NCBI GenBank assembly: GCA_030605765.1
Contig: JAUWHP010000038.1
Coordinates: 1-37,407, forward strand
DNA: 37,407 bases
Direction: 5' to 3'
From: Dehalococcoidia bacterium
GTDB taxonomy: Bacteria; Chloroflexota; Dehalococcoidia; GIF9; AB-539-J10
Shown here one piece after another: positions 15,872 to 25,100 of this stretch (the stretch's first letter is position 1; the number at the start of each line of letters is the position of its first letter). The notes beneath the pieces were generated by a model. It did not search any database. It saw only the letters and a program-made list of their open reading frames with translations, and was not told where the DNA came from. The position numbers and the translations under genes were made by a program.

Positions 15872-16816
15872 TTAACTTCCCTTACTCTTAGCAGCGCTTC
15901 TCTCATAGCGGGCCAGCTCCAATGCCTTTGTCTTAACAGAGCTCTCTTTTAGCAAACCCTGTGGCCTATAGAATAGAACTAGAATAATTAGAGCACCAAA
16001 TAGTATATATTGCAAGTTACTGGGATCAACAGGCAAAATCAAATAATCCTTAGCTATATTTGCCCCCCGATCAAAAACCTCTATCAGCATAGCGCCTACC
16101 AATACTCCCTTATTGTTAGCTGGCCCACCCAGAAGAACCATTATCCATACGGTAAAGGTAACCATCGGCATAAACATACCAGGAAGGATACACTGAAGAT
16201 ACTGAGCATAAAGCCCGCCAGCCACTCCGGCCATGGCAGAGCCTAGCATAAATATTTGAGCTTTGTATTTAGCCCTGTTCTTTCCTAACGCTTCAGCAGC
16301 TATCTCATCTTCCCTTATGGCTCGTATCACTCTGCCATAAGGAGAATTAGTCAATAGCTGAACCAGAAGAAAACAAACAAGTAGGCAGAGATAAACTAAG
16401 CCTATATTCACTAAAGCGTTCACACGAGGAGAAGCGCCCACCAATGAGATAGCGCGGGAAACACTGATTCCCCAATCGCCCCCAGCAATCCAATCCTCAC
16501 TCTTAACAATCAACCTTAAGATTTCACCGAAGGTCAAAACCACTATGGCCAGGTAGTCCGCCCTTAACCTCAAAGCAGGCAGAGAAACAAGCAAGCCAAA
16601 AACAGCCGAGACTAAGGCACCAGCTATAAGGCAAAGGTAAAAGGGGATACCAATTTGAGAAAGAAGAGCATAGGTATAAGCACCGGCGAGGAAGAAAGCT
16701 ACTTTGCCGAAATTGGCAAGCCCAGTAAAGCCAAACTCCAGGTTGAGGCTCAAGGCTACTATGCCAAAGATACCAATATACACAATCAGATCAAAGATAT
16801 AGAGTAACGGATCCAA
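15872..16816 (-). CDS. livM: Branched-chain amino acid ABC transporter permease
   Basis: A 314-residue permease with about eight hydrophobic helices. Visible family motifs are LSLNLEFGFTGLANFGKVAFF, the EAA-like loop GRVIRAIREDEIAAEALG, which contacts the ATPases, and a C-terminal LVLFYRPQGLL. It starts at TTG, fixed by AGGAGG 7 nt upstream, and begins just after the livH stop. Confidence 0.93.
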   Translation of the reverse strand: MDPLLYIFDLIVYIGIFGIVALSLNLEFGFTGLANFGKVAFFLAGAYTYALLSQIGIPFYLCLIAGALVSAVFGLLVSLPALRLRADYLAIVVLTFGEILRLIVKSEDWIAGGDWGISVSRAISLVGASPRVNALVNIGLVYLCLLVCFLLVQLLTNSPYGRVIRAIREDEIAAEALGKNRAKYKAQIFMLGSAMAGVAGGLYAQYLQCILPGMFMPMVTFTVWIMVLLGGPANNKGVLVGAMLIEVFDRGANIAKDYLILPVDPSNLQYILFGALIILVLFYRPQGLLKESSVKTKALELARYERSAAKSKGS

Positions 16817-16817
16817 A

Positions 16818-17705
16818 CTAAGCCCTCCTAAACAGCATAGCCAACCCTTGCGGCCTCACAATTAAAGTTATTATCAATATCAAGAAAGCGATACCTATAC
16901 GATATGTCGTGGAAAGCCCCAGCATCGTCAAACCCACCACCCCCACATTTTCAGCTAAACCGATGATAAAGGCTGCGGCAATAGCACCATAAAAGTTGCC
17001 GATGCCGCCAAGTATGGCCACAGCAAACATAGGCAATATTACATCCCACCCTGTCATAGGCCAAATCTGGGTATCTGCACCACGAAATATGCCCGCAATT
17101 GCAGCCAGCCCAGCGCCAATGAACCAGGTTATCCATATCACTCTATCAGTGTTGATACCGGAAGCTAAGGCAAGCTCAGGGTTACTGGAAGTCGCCCTGA
17201 TAGCTTTGCCTATCTTGGTTCTCACCAGAAGAAAATGCATGATGAGTGCCAGGGATAAAGCAGTAACTATAAGCCATATCCACAGGGCAGTAACTCTCAA
17301 TCTGCCCACATCAAAGGCAGACCAGGTAGCAGTAAAATATACAGGCTCCCAGCTCCAAATAGCACCAATAGAGTGTCTGAGGATAAAGCCTAAGGCAATG
17401 GAAGTTACCATAAGATGAATTATAGTGGCTCCTCGCTTGGCTAGAGGCTGGAAGATGCCGCGGTAACATAGAAAACCCACAAGGCCGGTGCATAAGAAAG
17501 ACACAACAAAGGCTATTGGTAAGCTTAATCCCAGTTGCTCAGTTAGCAGGTAGCCAATAAAAGCACCTAAGGTGATAAGTTCCGCATGGGCAAAGTTGGG
17601 AAAATTAGACAGCCCATAGGTTAAGGTAAGGCCTACGGCTCCTAGAAGATAGAAACTTCCCGTAATCGCCGAGTTAAATAATACCTGTGCCCAGTTGACT
17701 TCCAT
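16818..17705 (-). CDS. livH: Branched-chain amino acid ABC transporter permease
   Basis: A 295-residue permease: GLTLTYGLSNFPNFAHAELITLGAF near the N-terminus, the ATPase-contact loop GKAIRATSSNPELALASGI, and ILGGIGNFYGAIAAAFIIGLAE, all standard for LivH. It starts 2 nt after the stop of the HAD gene, so the HAD hydrolase leads the operon. Confidence 0.93.
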   Translation of the reverse strand: MEVNWAQVLFNSAITGSFYLLGAVGLTLTYGLSNFPNFAHAELITLGAFIGYLLTEQLGLSLPIAFVVSFLCTGLVGFLCYRGIFQPLAKRGATIIHLMVTSIALGFILRHSIGAIWSWEPVYFTATWSAFDVGRLRVTALWIWLIVTALSLALIMHFLLVRTKIGKAIRATSSNPELALASGINTDRVIWITWFIGAGLAAIAGIFRGADTQIWPMTGWDVILPMFAVAILGGIGNFYGAIAAAFIIGLAENVGVVGLTMLGLSTTYRIGIAFLILIITLIVRPQGLAMLFRRA

Positions 17706-17707
17706 AA

Positions 17708-18379
17708 CTAAGCTGGTAAACGAGGTTTTAGTTGGGCTAAGTCCGCAAGCGATTCCTGGTGACTGTTCCCGGTTCTATCAAGATAAAACGCATTTATGCC
17801 AATCTGCTTCGGGTTAAGAAAATCAAATTGCCAGTTGTCACCTACATGGACAACTTCGTTAGGCTTGACATTCATTTCCCGACACACCTGGATATAGAAA
17901 TCAGGTGTTTTTAATTGCCTATAATGCGAACTGGAGGAAAAAATACGAGCAAAATAAGGCTCTATATCCTGCAATAGATGATGCAACAGTTCAAGCGGTG
18001 TACCTGAGGCAACTATCAATTCATATTGACTACCTAACAAAGAAAGTATTTCAACCACTTCAGGATAATAACACAGCTTATCCTGGCAGCTTTTTATCAC
18101 CGACTCAGGAGTACCCAAGTGCAAATACCTGAACCAGTAGTTTATATCATACCACTCTATTTTCTGGTCTCCGATTTTGTCATACTCCAGGGCAACAACT
18201 CTTTTAGCCTGGGCAAGTTCGATGCCATTCTTTTGAGCGTAAAAAGCTGGGATAGCTTCATGCCAAACAGTATGGGTAAAGTCCGGCGTCACCAGCGTTC
18301 CCTCAGCATCAAAAGAAATTACTTTAATACACCCTCGCAGGCTTTCACTTTCCACAGGGCCCTGATTAATCTGGCTCAT
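17708..18379 (-). CDS. HAD-superfamily hydrolase heading the liv operon
   Basis: A 223-residue haloacid dehalogenase-type phosphatase. Motif I is SFDAEGTLV (D24 nucleophile; the second acid is Glu instead of the usual Asp, as in some HDHD-type members), motif II VASGTP, motif III a Lys in LKTPDFY, and motif IV HVGDNWQFDFL. The helical cap lies between motifs I and II (about 35-110). HAD enzymes dephosphorylate small metabolites; the substrate is not predictable. It is separated from livH by 2 nt and is divergent from a radical SAM gene, with TGCTAA-containing inverted repeats between. Confidence 0.88.
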   Translation of the reverse strand: MSQINQGPVESESLRGCIKVISFDAEGTLVTPDFTHTVWHEAIPAFYAQKNGIELAQAKRVVALEYDKIGDQKIEWYDINYWFRYLHLGTPESVIKSCQDKLCYYPEVVEILSLLGSQYELIVASGTPLELLHHLLQDIEPYFARIFSSSSHYRQLKTPDFYIQVCREMNVKPNEVVHVGDNWQFDFLNPKQIGINAFYLDRTGNSHQESLADLAQLKPRLPA

Positions 18380-18385
18380 TCAAAT

Positions 18386-18399
18386 TGCTAATGTTAGCA
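18386..18399. promoter_or_regulatory. Inverted repeat TGCTAA-TG-TTAGCA (candidate operator)
   Basis: A 14-nt palindrome with 6-bp arms, 7 nt upstream of the HAD start codon in the 52-bp divergent region. It shares its half-site TGCTAA with the repeat at 18421-18443. Confidence 0.5.
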
Positions 18400-18420
18400 T
18401 AACTGGAAGCTAGAAATCTA

Positions 18421-18443
18421 TTTGCTAACTTATGATTAGCAAA
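18421..18443. promoter_or_regulatory. Inverted repeat TTTGCTAA-N7-TTAGCAAA (candidate operator)
   Basis: Perfect 8-bp arms around a 7-nt spacer that holds the ATG of the radical SAM gene. A protein bound here would block its transcription or translation. Same half-site as 18386-18399. Confidence 0.5.
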
Positions 18444-19634
18444 AGTAAAATAGCCTCGATGCAACTTGAGTATTATTTGGATGTGAAGAAACTAGCTCAT
18501 AATACTTTTGAACTGGGGCCTATAAGGCCCCCCAGCGAAGCTTATTCCCTGCTGATAAGAGCTACCAGGAATTGCCCCTGGAATAAATGCCTATTCTGCC
18601 ACCTGTATAAAGGGAGTAAATTTGAGCTCAGACCTGTTAAGGAGATCTTAGAAGACATAGAGGCAGCTAAGGCTCTCAGCGAGGGCATCAAAGAAATCGC
18701 CTGGAGGATGAGCTATGGCAACAAAGTCAAAGAAGCAGCAGCCATGTTTTGTAACCAGCCCCAATACGGACAATGCATACACAATGTCGCTCTGTGGCTT
18801 TGTGCCGGAGGCGAGTCAGTATTCCTTCAAGATTCCAATACTCTCGTTATGAGAACCCCCGAGCTAACTCAAGTGATTACCTCCCTGAGAAATGCTTTTC
18901 CTAGCTTAAACAGGGTAACTACATATGCCCGCTCCCGCACCTCATCTAAGAAATCATTATCAGAGTTAAAGGAGCTCAAAGACGCTGGACTTGATAGAAT
19001 TCACACTGGACTCGAGACCGGCTATAACCCTCTGCTGGCTTATATGCAAAAGGGAGCCACTGCGGAGCAGCATATTGTAGGGGGGAGAAAAGTGAAGGAA
19101 GCAGGCATATCTTTATGTGAATATGTCATGCCAGGCCTAGGAGGCAGGAAAATGTCTCAAGAACATGCCAGGGAAACAGCTAGAGTATTAAACGAAATTA
19201 ACGCCGATTACATCAGGCTGCGTAGCCTGCATGTCCACCCAGATATGCCTTTATGGTCTAAGTTAGAAGATGTCGACTTCGAGCTACAAACAGAGTATGA
19301 GGTGGTGATGGAGATAGGTGCCTTTATCGAGAATTTGCAAGTTACCAGTTACCTTAAGAGCGACCATATACTTAACTTACTACCCGAGATAGAGGGTAAG
19401 ATGCCCGAGGATAAGGGAAAATGCCTGGATATCATAAATAAGTATCTATTATTGCCAGCTGAGGAAAGGCTCAATTTCAGGTTGGGGAGGAGGACTGGCT
19501 ATTATGAGAAGCTTTCTGACCTGACTGATAGCTACAAACACAAAAAAATAGATAAGGCGATAAAGCGCGCTAATTCAACAAGTTCAGATAGCATAGATAA
19601 GCTGATACTCAAGCTAAAAAACAGCTTCATTTAG
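18432..19634 (+). CDS. Radical SAM protein with CX4CX2C cluster motif
   Basis: A 400-residue radical SAM enzyme. The cluster motif reads RNCPWNKCLFCHLYKG, so the cysteines are spaced CX4CX2C rather than the usual CX3CX2C. Later segments support a TIM-barrel radical SAM fold: LKDAGLDRIHTGLETG, YVMPGLGG and INADYIRLRSLHVHPDMPLW. The C-terminal 80 residues are helical and Lys-rich. I know similar CPWN-x-C proteins as uncharacterised radical SAM enzymes in anaerobes; the reaction is unknown. There is no clear ribosome site before the ATG, which lies inside an inverted repeat. A small basic ORF follows 10 nt after the stop. Confidence 0.87.
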   Translation: MISKSKIASMQLEYYLDVKKLAHNTFELGPIRPPSEAYSLLIRATRNCPWNKCLFCHLYKGSKFELRPVKEILEDIEAAKALSEGIKEIAWRMSYGNKVKEAAAMFCNQPQYGQCIHNVALWLCAGGESVFLQDSNTLVMRTPELTQVITSLRNAFPSLNRVTTYARSRTSSKKSLSELKELKDAGLDRIHTGLETGYNPLLAYMQKGATAEQHIVGGRKVKEAGISLCEYVMPGLGGRKMSQEHARETARVLNEINADYIRLRSLHVHPDMPLWSKLEDVDFELQTEYEVVMEIGAFIENLQVTSYLKSDHILNLLPEIEGKMPEDKGKCLDIINKYLLLPAEERLNFRLGRRTGYYEKLSDLTDSYKHKKIDKAIKRANSTSSDSIDKLILKLKNSFI

Positions 19635-19644
19635 TAGAGGAATT

Positions 19645-19761
19645 ATGACGAAGGGTTTCTTGAACTTAAACCGCTTTAAACATGGCAGGGCGATAAAGAA
19701 AAATAGTGAACAAAAAGCTAAGTTGCAGGGGAAGAAGAGGGTTATAAGGAAAAGCGTCTAA
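19645..19761 (+). CDS. Candidate 38-residue basic small protein
   Basis: Below the ORF-track cutoff. ATG at 19645 is preceded by TAGAGG at a fair spacing and follows the radical SAM stop by 10 nt. The product, starting MTKGFLNLNRFKHGRAIKK, has 9 Lys and 4 Arg in 38 residues and no acidic residue except one Glu. A peptide placed next to a radical SAM enzyme could be its substrate or a nucleic-acid-binding microprotein, but there is no Cys, leader-like Gly-Gly or core repeat to support a peptide-maturation system. It could be chance. Confidence 0.35.
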   Translation: MTKGFLNLNRFKHGRAIKKNSEQKAKLQGKKRVIRKSV

Positions 19762-19885
19762 ATTGCCACCATGAGCGCTAGCGAAGGCCCTGGATTCCTG
19801 GCGGAGTTTAATCCTGACAAACTACAGTCCTTAACGAAGTGGAGAGGGCATTCTTCGTTCTTACTCATCAACCTGCCAGTTGAAT

Positions 19886-21265
19886 CTAAAGTCTCTTGAC
19901 CATGTAAACACCCTCCAGATGATAGCCAAGTGAGCGGTAATATTCTCTGGCACCAACGCCGCTTAAAACACCTATTTCCCCAACATGAAATTCCTCTCTA
20001 GCAATTCTCTCCGCCTCTCGAAGCAAGTTTGCCCCCAGGCCGCGGTGCTGAGCAGCTTGCTCTCGTTTTTCTCCTAAAGGAACCTCGGGGCCAAAAATAT
20101 GTAGCTCTCTGACCATCACCCTTCCCTCTCCGTTGAAGTTACGGGGTTCAGGTGAGAGCTTACCATTAGCTCTCATCCTCAATAAACCAAACAAAGTCTC
20201 ATTTTCATCCTCGTAGGAAAGAAAAATTTCCCTCCCGCCGTAAGTTTCGTAGTCCACCCTGGTTAGCCATGGCTCGCCAATTGGCCAGCCATCCCTCAAC
20301 CTATGCCCATACTCGCGACAGCGAATACATTTGCAGTGGATGCCCAGCTCGTTCATTCGCTTCCTGATGCTTCCCCTCAGCGCCAGGTCCTTACAACCAG
20401 CAATGATGAATTTGCCTGGAATATCCCGCATCAGCCTGGGCACTCTCACATACTTGGGAATCAAAGTTTTGATATCCACAAGCAGATCTATCATCTCTGC
20501 ATCCTCATAAGGACGGTAGCGTCTATCCCGATACCAGTTTTCCAGCTCACTTCCGGCAACCACCAGGGTAGGGTAAAGTTTAAGCCCATCGGGGCGGAAA
20601 CGTTCATCGTCAAACAAGCTTTGCGATAGCTCCAGGTCATGCTCAGGCGTTGAGCCAGGCAAGCCAGGCATCCAGTGATAGTAAACTTTAAAGCCATAAT
20701 CTCTTAGTAACCGGGTAGCAGAGATAACCTCAGCTACTCCATGACCTCTCCGTGTCAGGCGATGAATGTCATCATCCAGCGTCTGCACTCCAATCTCCAC
20801 TCTGGTAATGCCAAATTCAAGCATTCTGCTTATCTCCTCCTCTCCACACCAATCAGGCCTGGTCTCAATGCACAATCCCACACAGCGATGCTCAGCAGTC
20901 TCATTCAACTTCTTGGCTTCCTCTAAGTCAGCAGCTATAAAGCCATTGAGGGCGTCATAACAAGCTTTGACAAATTGATACTGATACCCCTGGGGGTAAG
21001 CGAGGAAAGTGCCTCCCATAATAATGAGTTCCACTTTGTCCTCAGCATGCCCCATATCGGCCAATGTCTTGAGCCTGAACTCCACTTGCCTTCCAGGCTC
21101 AAAGTTGCACTTTACAGCACGAAGAACTGCCGGAGATTCTATAGTATAGCTTTTTGGCGCTCCAAATGATTCAGGGCAATAGACACACTTGCCGGGGCAA
21201 GGAAATGGCTTTGCCATAACCGCCACCGGCGTTACTCCCGAAATAGTCCGAGTTGCCTTCTTCAT
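19886..21265 (-). CDS. elp3: tRNA wobble-uridine modification enzyme Elp3 (radical SAM/GNAT)
   Basis: A 459-residue Elp3. The radical SAM cluster cysteines are C23, C27 and C30 in PFPCPGKCVYCPES. The C-terminal acetyltransferase-like domain has QHRGLGANLLREAERIA and GVGAREYYRSLGYHL, binding acetyl-CoA. A CIRCREYGHR zinc-type segment links the domains. Elp3 builds the cm5 group on U34 of tRNA from acetyl-CoA and SAM. It starts directly at KKATRTISGVTPVAVMAKP, so it lacks the longer N-terminal tRNA-binding extension of archaeal and eukaryotic Elp3. I recall that a Dehalococcoides Elp3 is also short and was structurally characterised. The Trm9-like methyltransferase is divergent, 30 nt away. Confidence 0.95.
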   Translation of the reverse strand: MKKATRTISGVTPVAVMAKPFPCPGKCVYCPESFGAPKSYTIESPAVLRAVKCNFEPGRQVEFRLKTLADMGHAEDKVELIIMGGTFLAYPQGYQYQFVKACYDALNGFIAADLEEAKKLNETAEHRCVGLCIETRPDWCGEEEISRMLEFGITRVEIGVQTLDDDIHRLTRRGHGVAEVISATRLLRDYGFKVYYHWMPGLPGSTPEHDLELSQSLFDDERFRPDGLKLYPTLVVAGSELENWYRDRRYRPYEDAEMIDLLVDIKTLIPKYVRVPRLMRDIPGKFIIAGCKDLALRGSIRKRMNELGIHCKCIRCREYGHRLRDGWPIGEPWLTRVDYETYGGREIFLSYEDENETLFGLLRMRANGKLSPEPRNFNGEGRVMVRELHIFGPEVPLGEKREQAAQHRGLGANLLREAERIAREEFHVGEIGVLSGVGAREYYRSLGYHLEGVYMVKRL

Positions 21266-21295
21266 GCTACACTACAGTTTAACAAAGCATATTCT

Positions 21296-21943
21296 ATGAC
21301 CACAAATAGAGAGGTCTTCGACCAGATAGCTGAAAGCTGGTACCAGGTAAGACATTGGCCTTTGTTACAGCAAGAGCTAGAGGAGCTAGCTCAAAGATGG
21401 CAGGGTGGAAGGTTGCTCAATGTTGGCTGTGGCCATGGTGCTGATTTTTTACCCTTCCAACAAGGATTTGAACTCTGGGGAATAGATTTTTCCCCGCAGA
21501 TGCTCAGGCAGGCTCAGAGATATTCCAGCAAATTCAAGTTTTATGTCAACTTGGCAGTCGCTGATGCGCTTTCCCTGCCCTTTCCCAACGCCACCTTTGA
21601 CTGGACAATTGCAGTGGCCGTTTACCACCATATTAAGGGTCAAAACGAGAGAGAAAGGGCATTCAGGGAACTAAAGCGGGTGCTGAAACCAGGAGGCGAG
21701 GCTTTCTTAACCGTATGGAATCGAGGACAACCAGGGTTCCGCTTAAAATCCCCGGAGCAGCAAATTCCCTGGAGGCTGAGAGGTAAAACAGTCTATCGTT
21801 ATTACCACCTCTTCTCCTGTGGCGAGCTCAAAAGGCTACTTGCCAAAGTTGGCTTCAAGATCCTTAGTGCAACACCAGAGAAATCCTATCACTTCCCCAT
21901 AAAGAGTTTCTCTCGTAATATTTGCGTCCTGGTAAAGAAATAG
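21296..21943 (+). CDS. Trm9/ALKBH8-like tRNA (cm5U34) methyltransferase
   Basis: A 215-residue class I SAM methyltransferase. The SAM-binding motif is LLNVGCGHGAD; LPFPNATFDWTIAVAVYHHI, RELKRVLKPGG and the C-terminal VYRYYHLFSCGELKRLL follow. The last pattern, the preceding I-P-W and the V-W after the PGG loop closely parallel yeast Trm9 (I-x-V-V-H-H; K-Y-R-Y-Y-H-L-Y-x-x-G-E-L). Trm9 methylates cm5U34 made by Elongator/Elp3 to mcm5U34. The Elp3 gene is immediately divergent, which strengthens the assignment. Yeast Trm9 needs Trm112; no Trm112-like gene is seen here. No ribosome site precedes the ATG. A generic methyltransferase of another small molecule cannot be excluded. Confidence 0.8.
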   Translation: MTTNREVFDQIAESWYQVRHWPLLQQELEELAQRWQGGRLLNVGCGHGADFLPFQQGFELWGIDFSPQMLRQAQRYSSKFKFYVNLAVADALSLPFPNATFDWTIAVAVYHHIKGQNERERAFRELKRVLKPGGEAFLTVWNRGQPGFRLKSPEQQIPWRLRGKTVYRYYHLFSCGELKRLLAKVGFKILSATPEKSYHFPIKSFSRNICVLVKK

Positions 21944-22081
21944 CCCGGTAGTGTGCGAACGCATTAAATACTTACGCCAACAAAGATACTAAAGAAATTC
22001 AAATCATAAAAATGCGAATCCCGGAACTATTTTGCTCTCTGTGCTTTATATCCTGGTATTGTTCAGAACCTGGTGCTTTCA

Positions 22082-22099
22082 GGATAATTCGTGTTATCC
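22082..22099 (-). terminator. Weak stem-loop downstream of the GGDEF/HD-GYP gene
   Basis: GGATAA-TTCGTG-TTATCC, a 6-bp stem with 6-nt loop starting 4 nt past the stop codon, in the convergent gap with the methyltransferase. There is no clear T-run, so terminator activity is uncertain. Confidence 0.3.
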
Positions 22100-22102
22100 G
22101 AA

Positions 22103-25100
22103 TTACGTCTCTTGCTTGCCAGACGGCTCCTGGCCGACTTCTATCTTCTGGGGAAGACCAGCTTTGATGATGCCGAGGAAAGTTTCCACCAACTCGGGGT
22201 CAAACTGCTTACCAGCATCCTGTCTGAGTCGTTTTATCATTGCATTATCGCCTAAGGCACCACGGTAAGGACGGGCAGAACCCATAGCAGCAAAGGCATC
22301 AGCTATAGCCAGAATACGAGCATCCAGGGGGATTTTATCGCCTTCCAATCCCTCAGGATACCCAGTACCGTCCCACCACTCATGATGATATAAGACGCTA
22401 TTCACACAGGGAATTAAACCGGGCACATTCCTGACAATATTCGCGCCCAGTATAGGATGGGACTTAATTGCTATCCAGTCTGTTTCGTCAAGTTTCCCTT
22501 TCTTGGTGAGTACCTTATCCGGAATACCAATCTTGCCAATATCGTGGAGTAAAGCACCAGCGCTTATCCTGGACACCTCTTCAGGTGATAGGCCAATGGC
22601 CTCAGCCAGAGCTACAGCGTAAGTGTTAACTTTCCTGGAATGGCCATAGGTATAGTGGTCCTTAGCATCGACCGCCGCGGCTAAGGCGTAAACGGTGCTT
22701 AAACCAGTTCTTCTGGCATCAATCCCCACCTTGGTTGCTGACTCAGACAAGATTTTAGAGGAAGGGTAAATTCGGTTACCCCCGGTGCTCTTGGCATAAT
22801 AAAGCGCGGTATCAGCCATGGTAACAAGCTCACCGTACATCATTCCGTCGGCTGGATAACTGGACAGGCCCCCACTACAAGTCACCGCAATTCCCTGGGC
22901 CTCCATTGTAGCAGCAATGCACTTCCGAGTTCGTTCAGCTACCATATAAGCATCATCTACAGTCGTCTCGGGCAAAATTACAGCAAATTCGTCACCACCG
23001 TAGCGAAAAGCCTGGTCAGTGCCCCTGATAGAGCTCTTTATGATTTTGCCTATTTTGTTCAGAACCTGGTCACCGGAGGGATGTCCATACATGTCGTTGT
23101 AGGTTTTAAAAGAGTCAAGGTCAAGCATTAAGAAGGAGAGCAGGTTATTATGACGAGCATGTCGCTCAATCTCCTCTCTAAACCGCTCCTCAAGATGGCG
23201 ACGGTTGAATAGCCCGGTGATCTCATCAACGCGAGCCCTCTGCTCAACACCAACATAAAGCCGGGAGTTCTCAATAGGCATGGCAATCTGTAAAGCTAGA
23301 CGCTCCAGAAGCAGTGCCTGCTCGGGAGTATAGGCATCGGGACGGCGGCTAGCTACAATCAAAGTGCCCATAACCTCATCCCTCACAACTAATGGCAGAT
23401 GAAGTATAGAGCGAATTCCCTCCTTAACATAATGCTTGGCAGTTCCAAATTCGCTATGCTTTTCCAGGTCGGCTTGATACAAGCTTTTCTTATGCTCAAC
23501 CACCCATTCAGTAACTGTCTCTTTAAGCTCTAACCTTTCTCCCGATTGACGTGCCGACCTCGCCTGGCTGGATACAGCCAGAACACGAAGCTGTTCTCCT
23601 TCAATTAAAGCAATCGCGGCATAATCAGCGTCAACTACCTCCTTTAACTCTCTGGCAAAATGCTCAAATATCTCAGTAACGTTCACACTGGAGGTTATAA
23701 TCGCACTTAAGCGGTTGATAATAGCTAATTCTTTGCTCTTCTCCTCCACCTGCTCACGGAGATATTCCTTTTCCATACTCACCGCCACCCGTTTGGCAAC
23801 GAACTCTGTTAAATCGAGGTCCTCAACGGTATAAAGTTTGTTGCCTCGTTTACTACCTATTGCCAAAATAGCAATAAGCCTATCACTATGCATCAACGGA
23901 ATGAGCATTTCCACTTCTGACAATTGGATGTCCTTTTTTTCCTCCTGCCACAAACCTTGAAATTCAGGCATGACATCGATTCCCCTCCTGAATAGCCTTT
24001 GACGCTCTCGCTCCATCCAGGTCACAATGGGGCTATCATGCCTCAATCTCATCTCCGCCATAGGATCATGTCTTACAGGTGGATAATTAAATCTGGCAGC
24101 AAGATCTCCGCCTTCCGCCTGGGGTAAAAACAAACAGGCTCTGCTACAATCAATAGACTGAGAAAGCAAGGACACAAGTTGGCTGCCAAAATGTTCCAGA
24201 GTAGGGACATCATATATTCTGTCGATAAAGTCAGCTAACTTACGCCGGGGTTTAATCCTTTCACCTTGAAAGGCTTCCTCCATTTTTTCAGCAAGTATGC
24301 TACGTGTTCGAACTCCAAAAACGATAAATATAGCCATTGTAGACAGCAAAGCTACAAGGACAGGAACAAAGCCTGGTCCCAAATGGAAAAGCCTTTGGAA
24401 CAGAAGCCACCATGATAGACAAATAGATACGAAGAGAACGCCATATATAGTGGAAGTCAAGCCACGCCGAAAAAACACCCTGAAATCCAGCAGGTGACCG
24501 GCCACAACAGCATAGGTTAAGAGACCGGCATTGGCTAGATTGCCAACATGGCTAAAGGGAAATCCTCCCCCAAAGGGAGCAAACGAGATGACAGTGCTGA
24601 CGATCATTATATCGATACCCAGAAATAGATAAACTACCTGGTTACGTAGTATTGGGTCAGCCAAAATCCTGCGCCGGCGTACTAAATAGTATACATCCCT
24701 GCAAATCAAAGCCATGATAAGGAAACCTATAAGACTGAGCCAGATGCCATAGTTGACGTAGATGCCACCGGGGGTAATATCAATGGTCTTTGGAATATAG
24801 CCTAGCGCTGCTAATACAACAGTGGCTCCTGGCAAGGTATAAGCGAATGGTATCTTAAGTGCTTGCGGTTTATAATAGGCCTGCAAGAAATAGTGGAACT
24901 GCACTCCCGACCATATACCCACGCAATTAACGGTTTTGACTAGAAGAAGCTTATCCTCCATTAAGAAATCGCTGCGGAAGAAAATATCACTTAAGCTCCA
25001 GAGGAATGCGGAAATCAGGTACAGAAAGAAAAGCTTCTGCTTTCTATCCCAGGGCCGGCTTCCAAGCAGAATGACAGAGAGCGTGATGTAGGCAATACAG

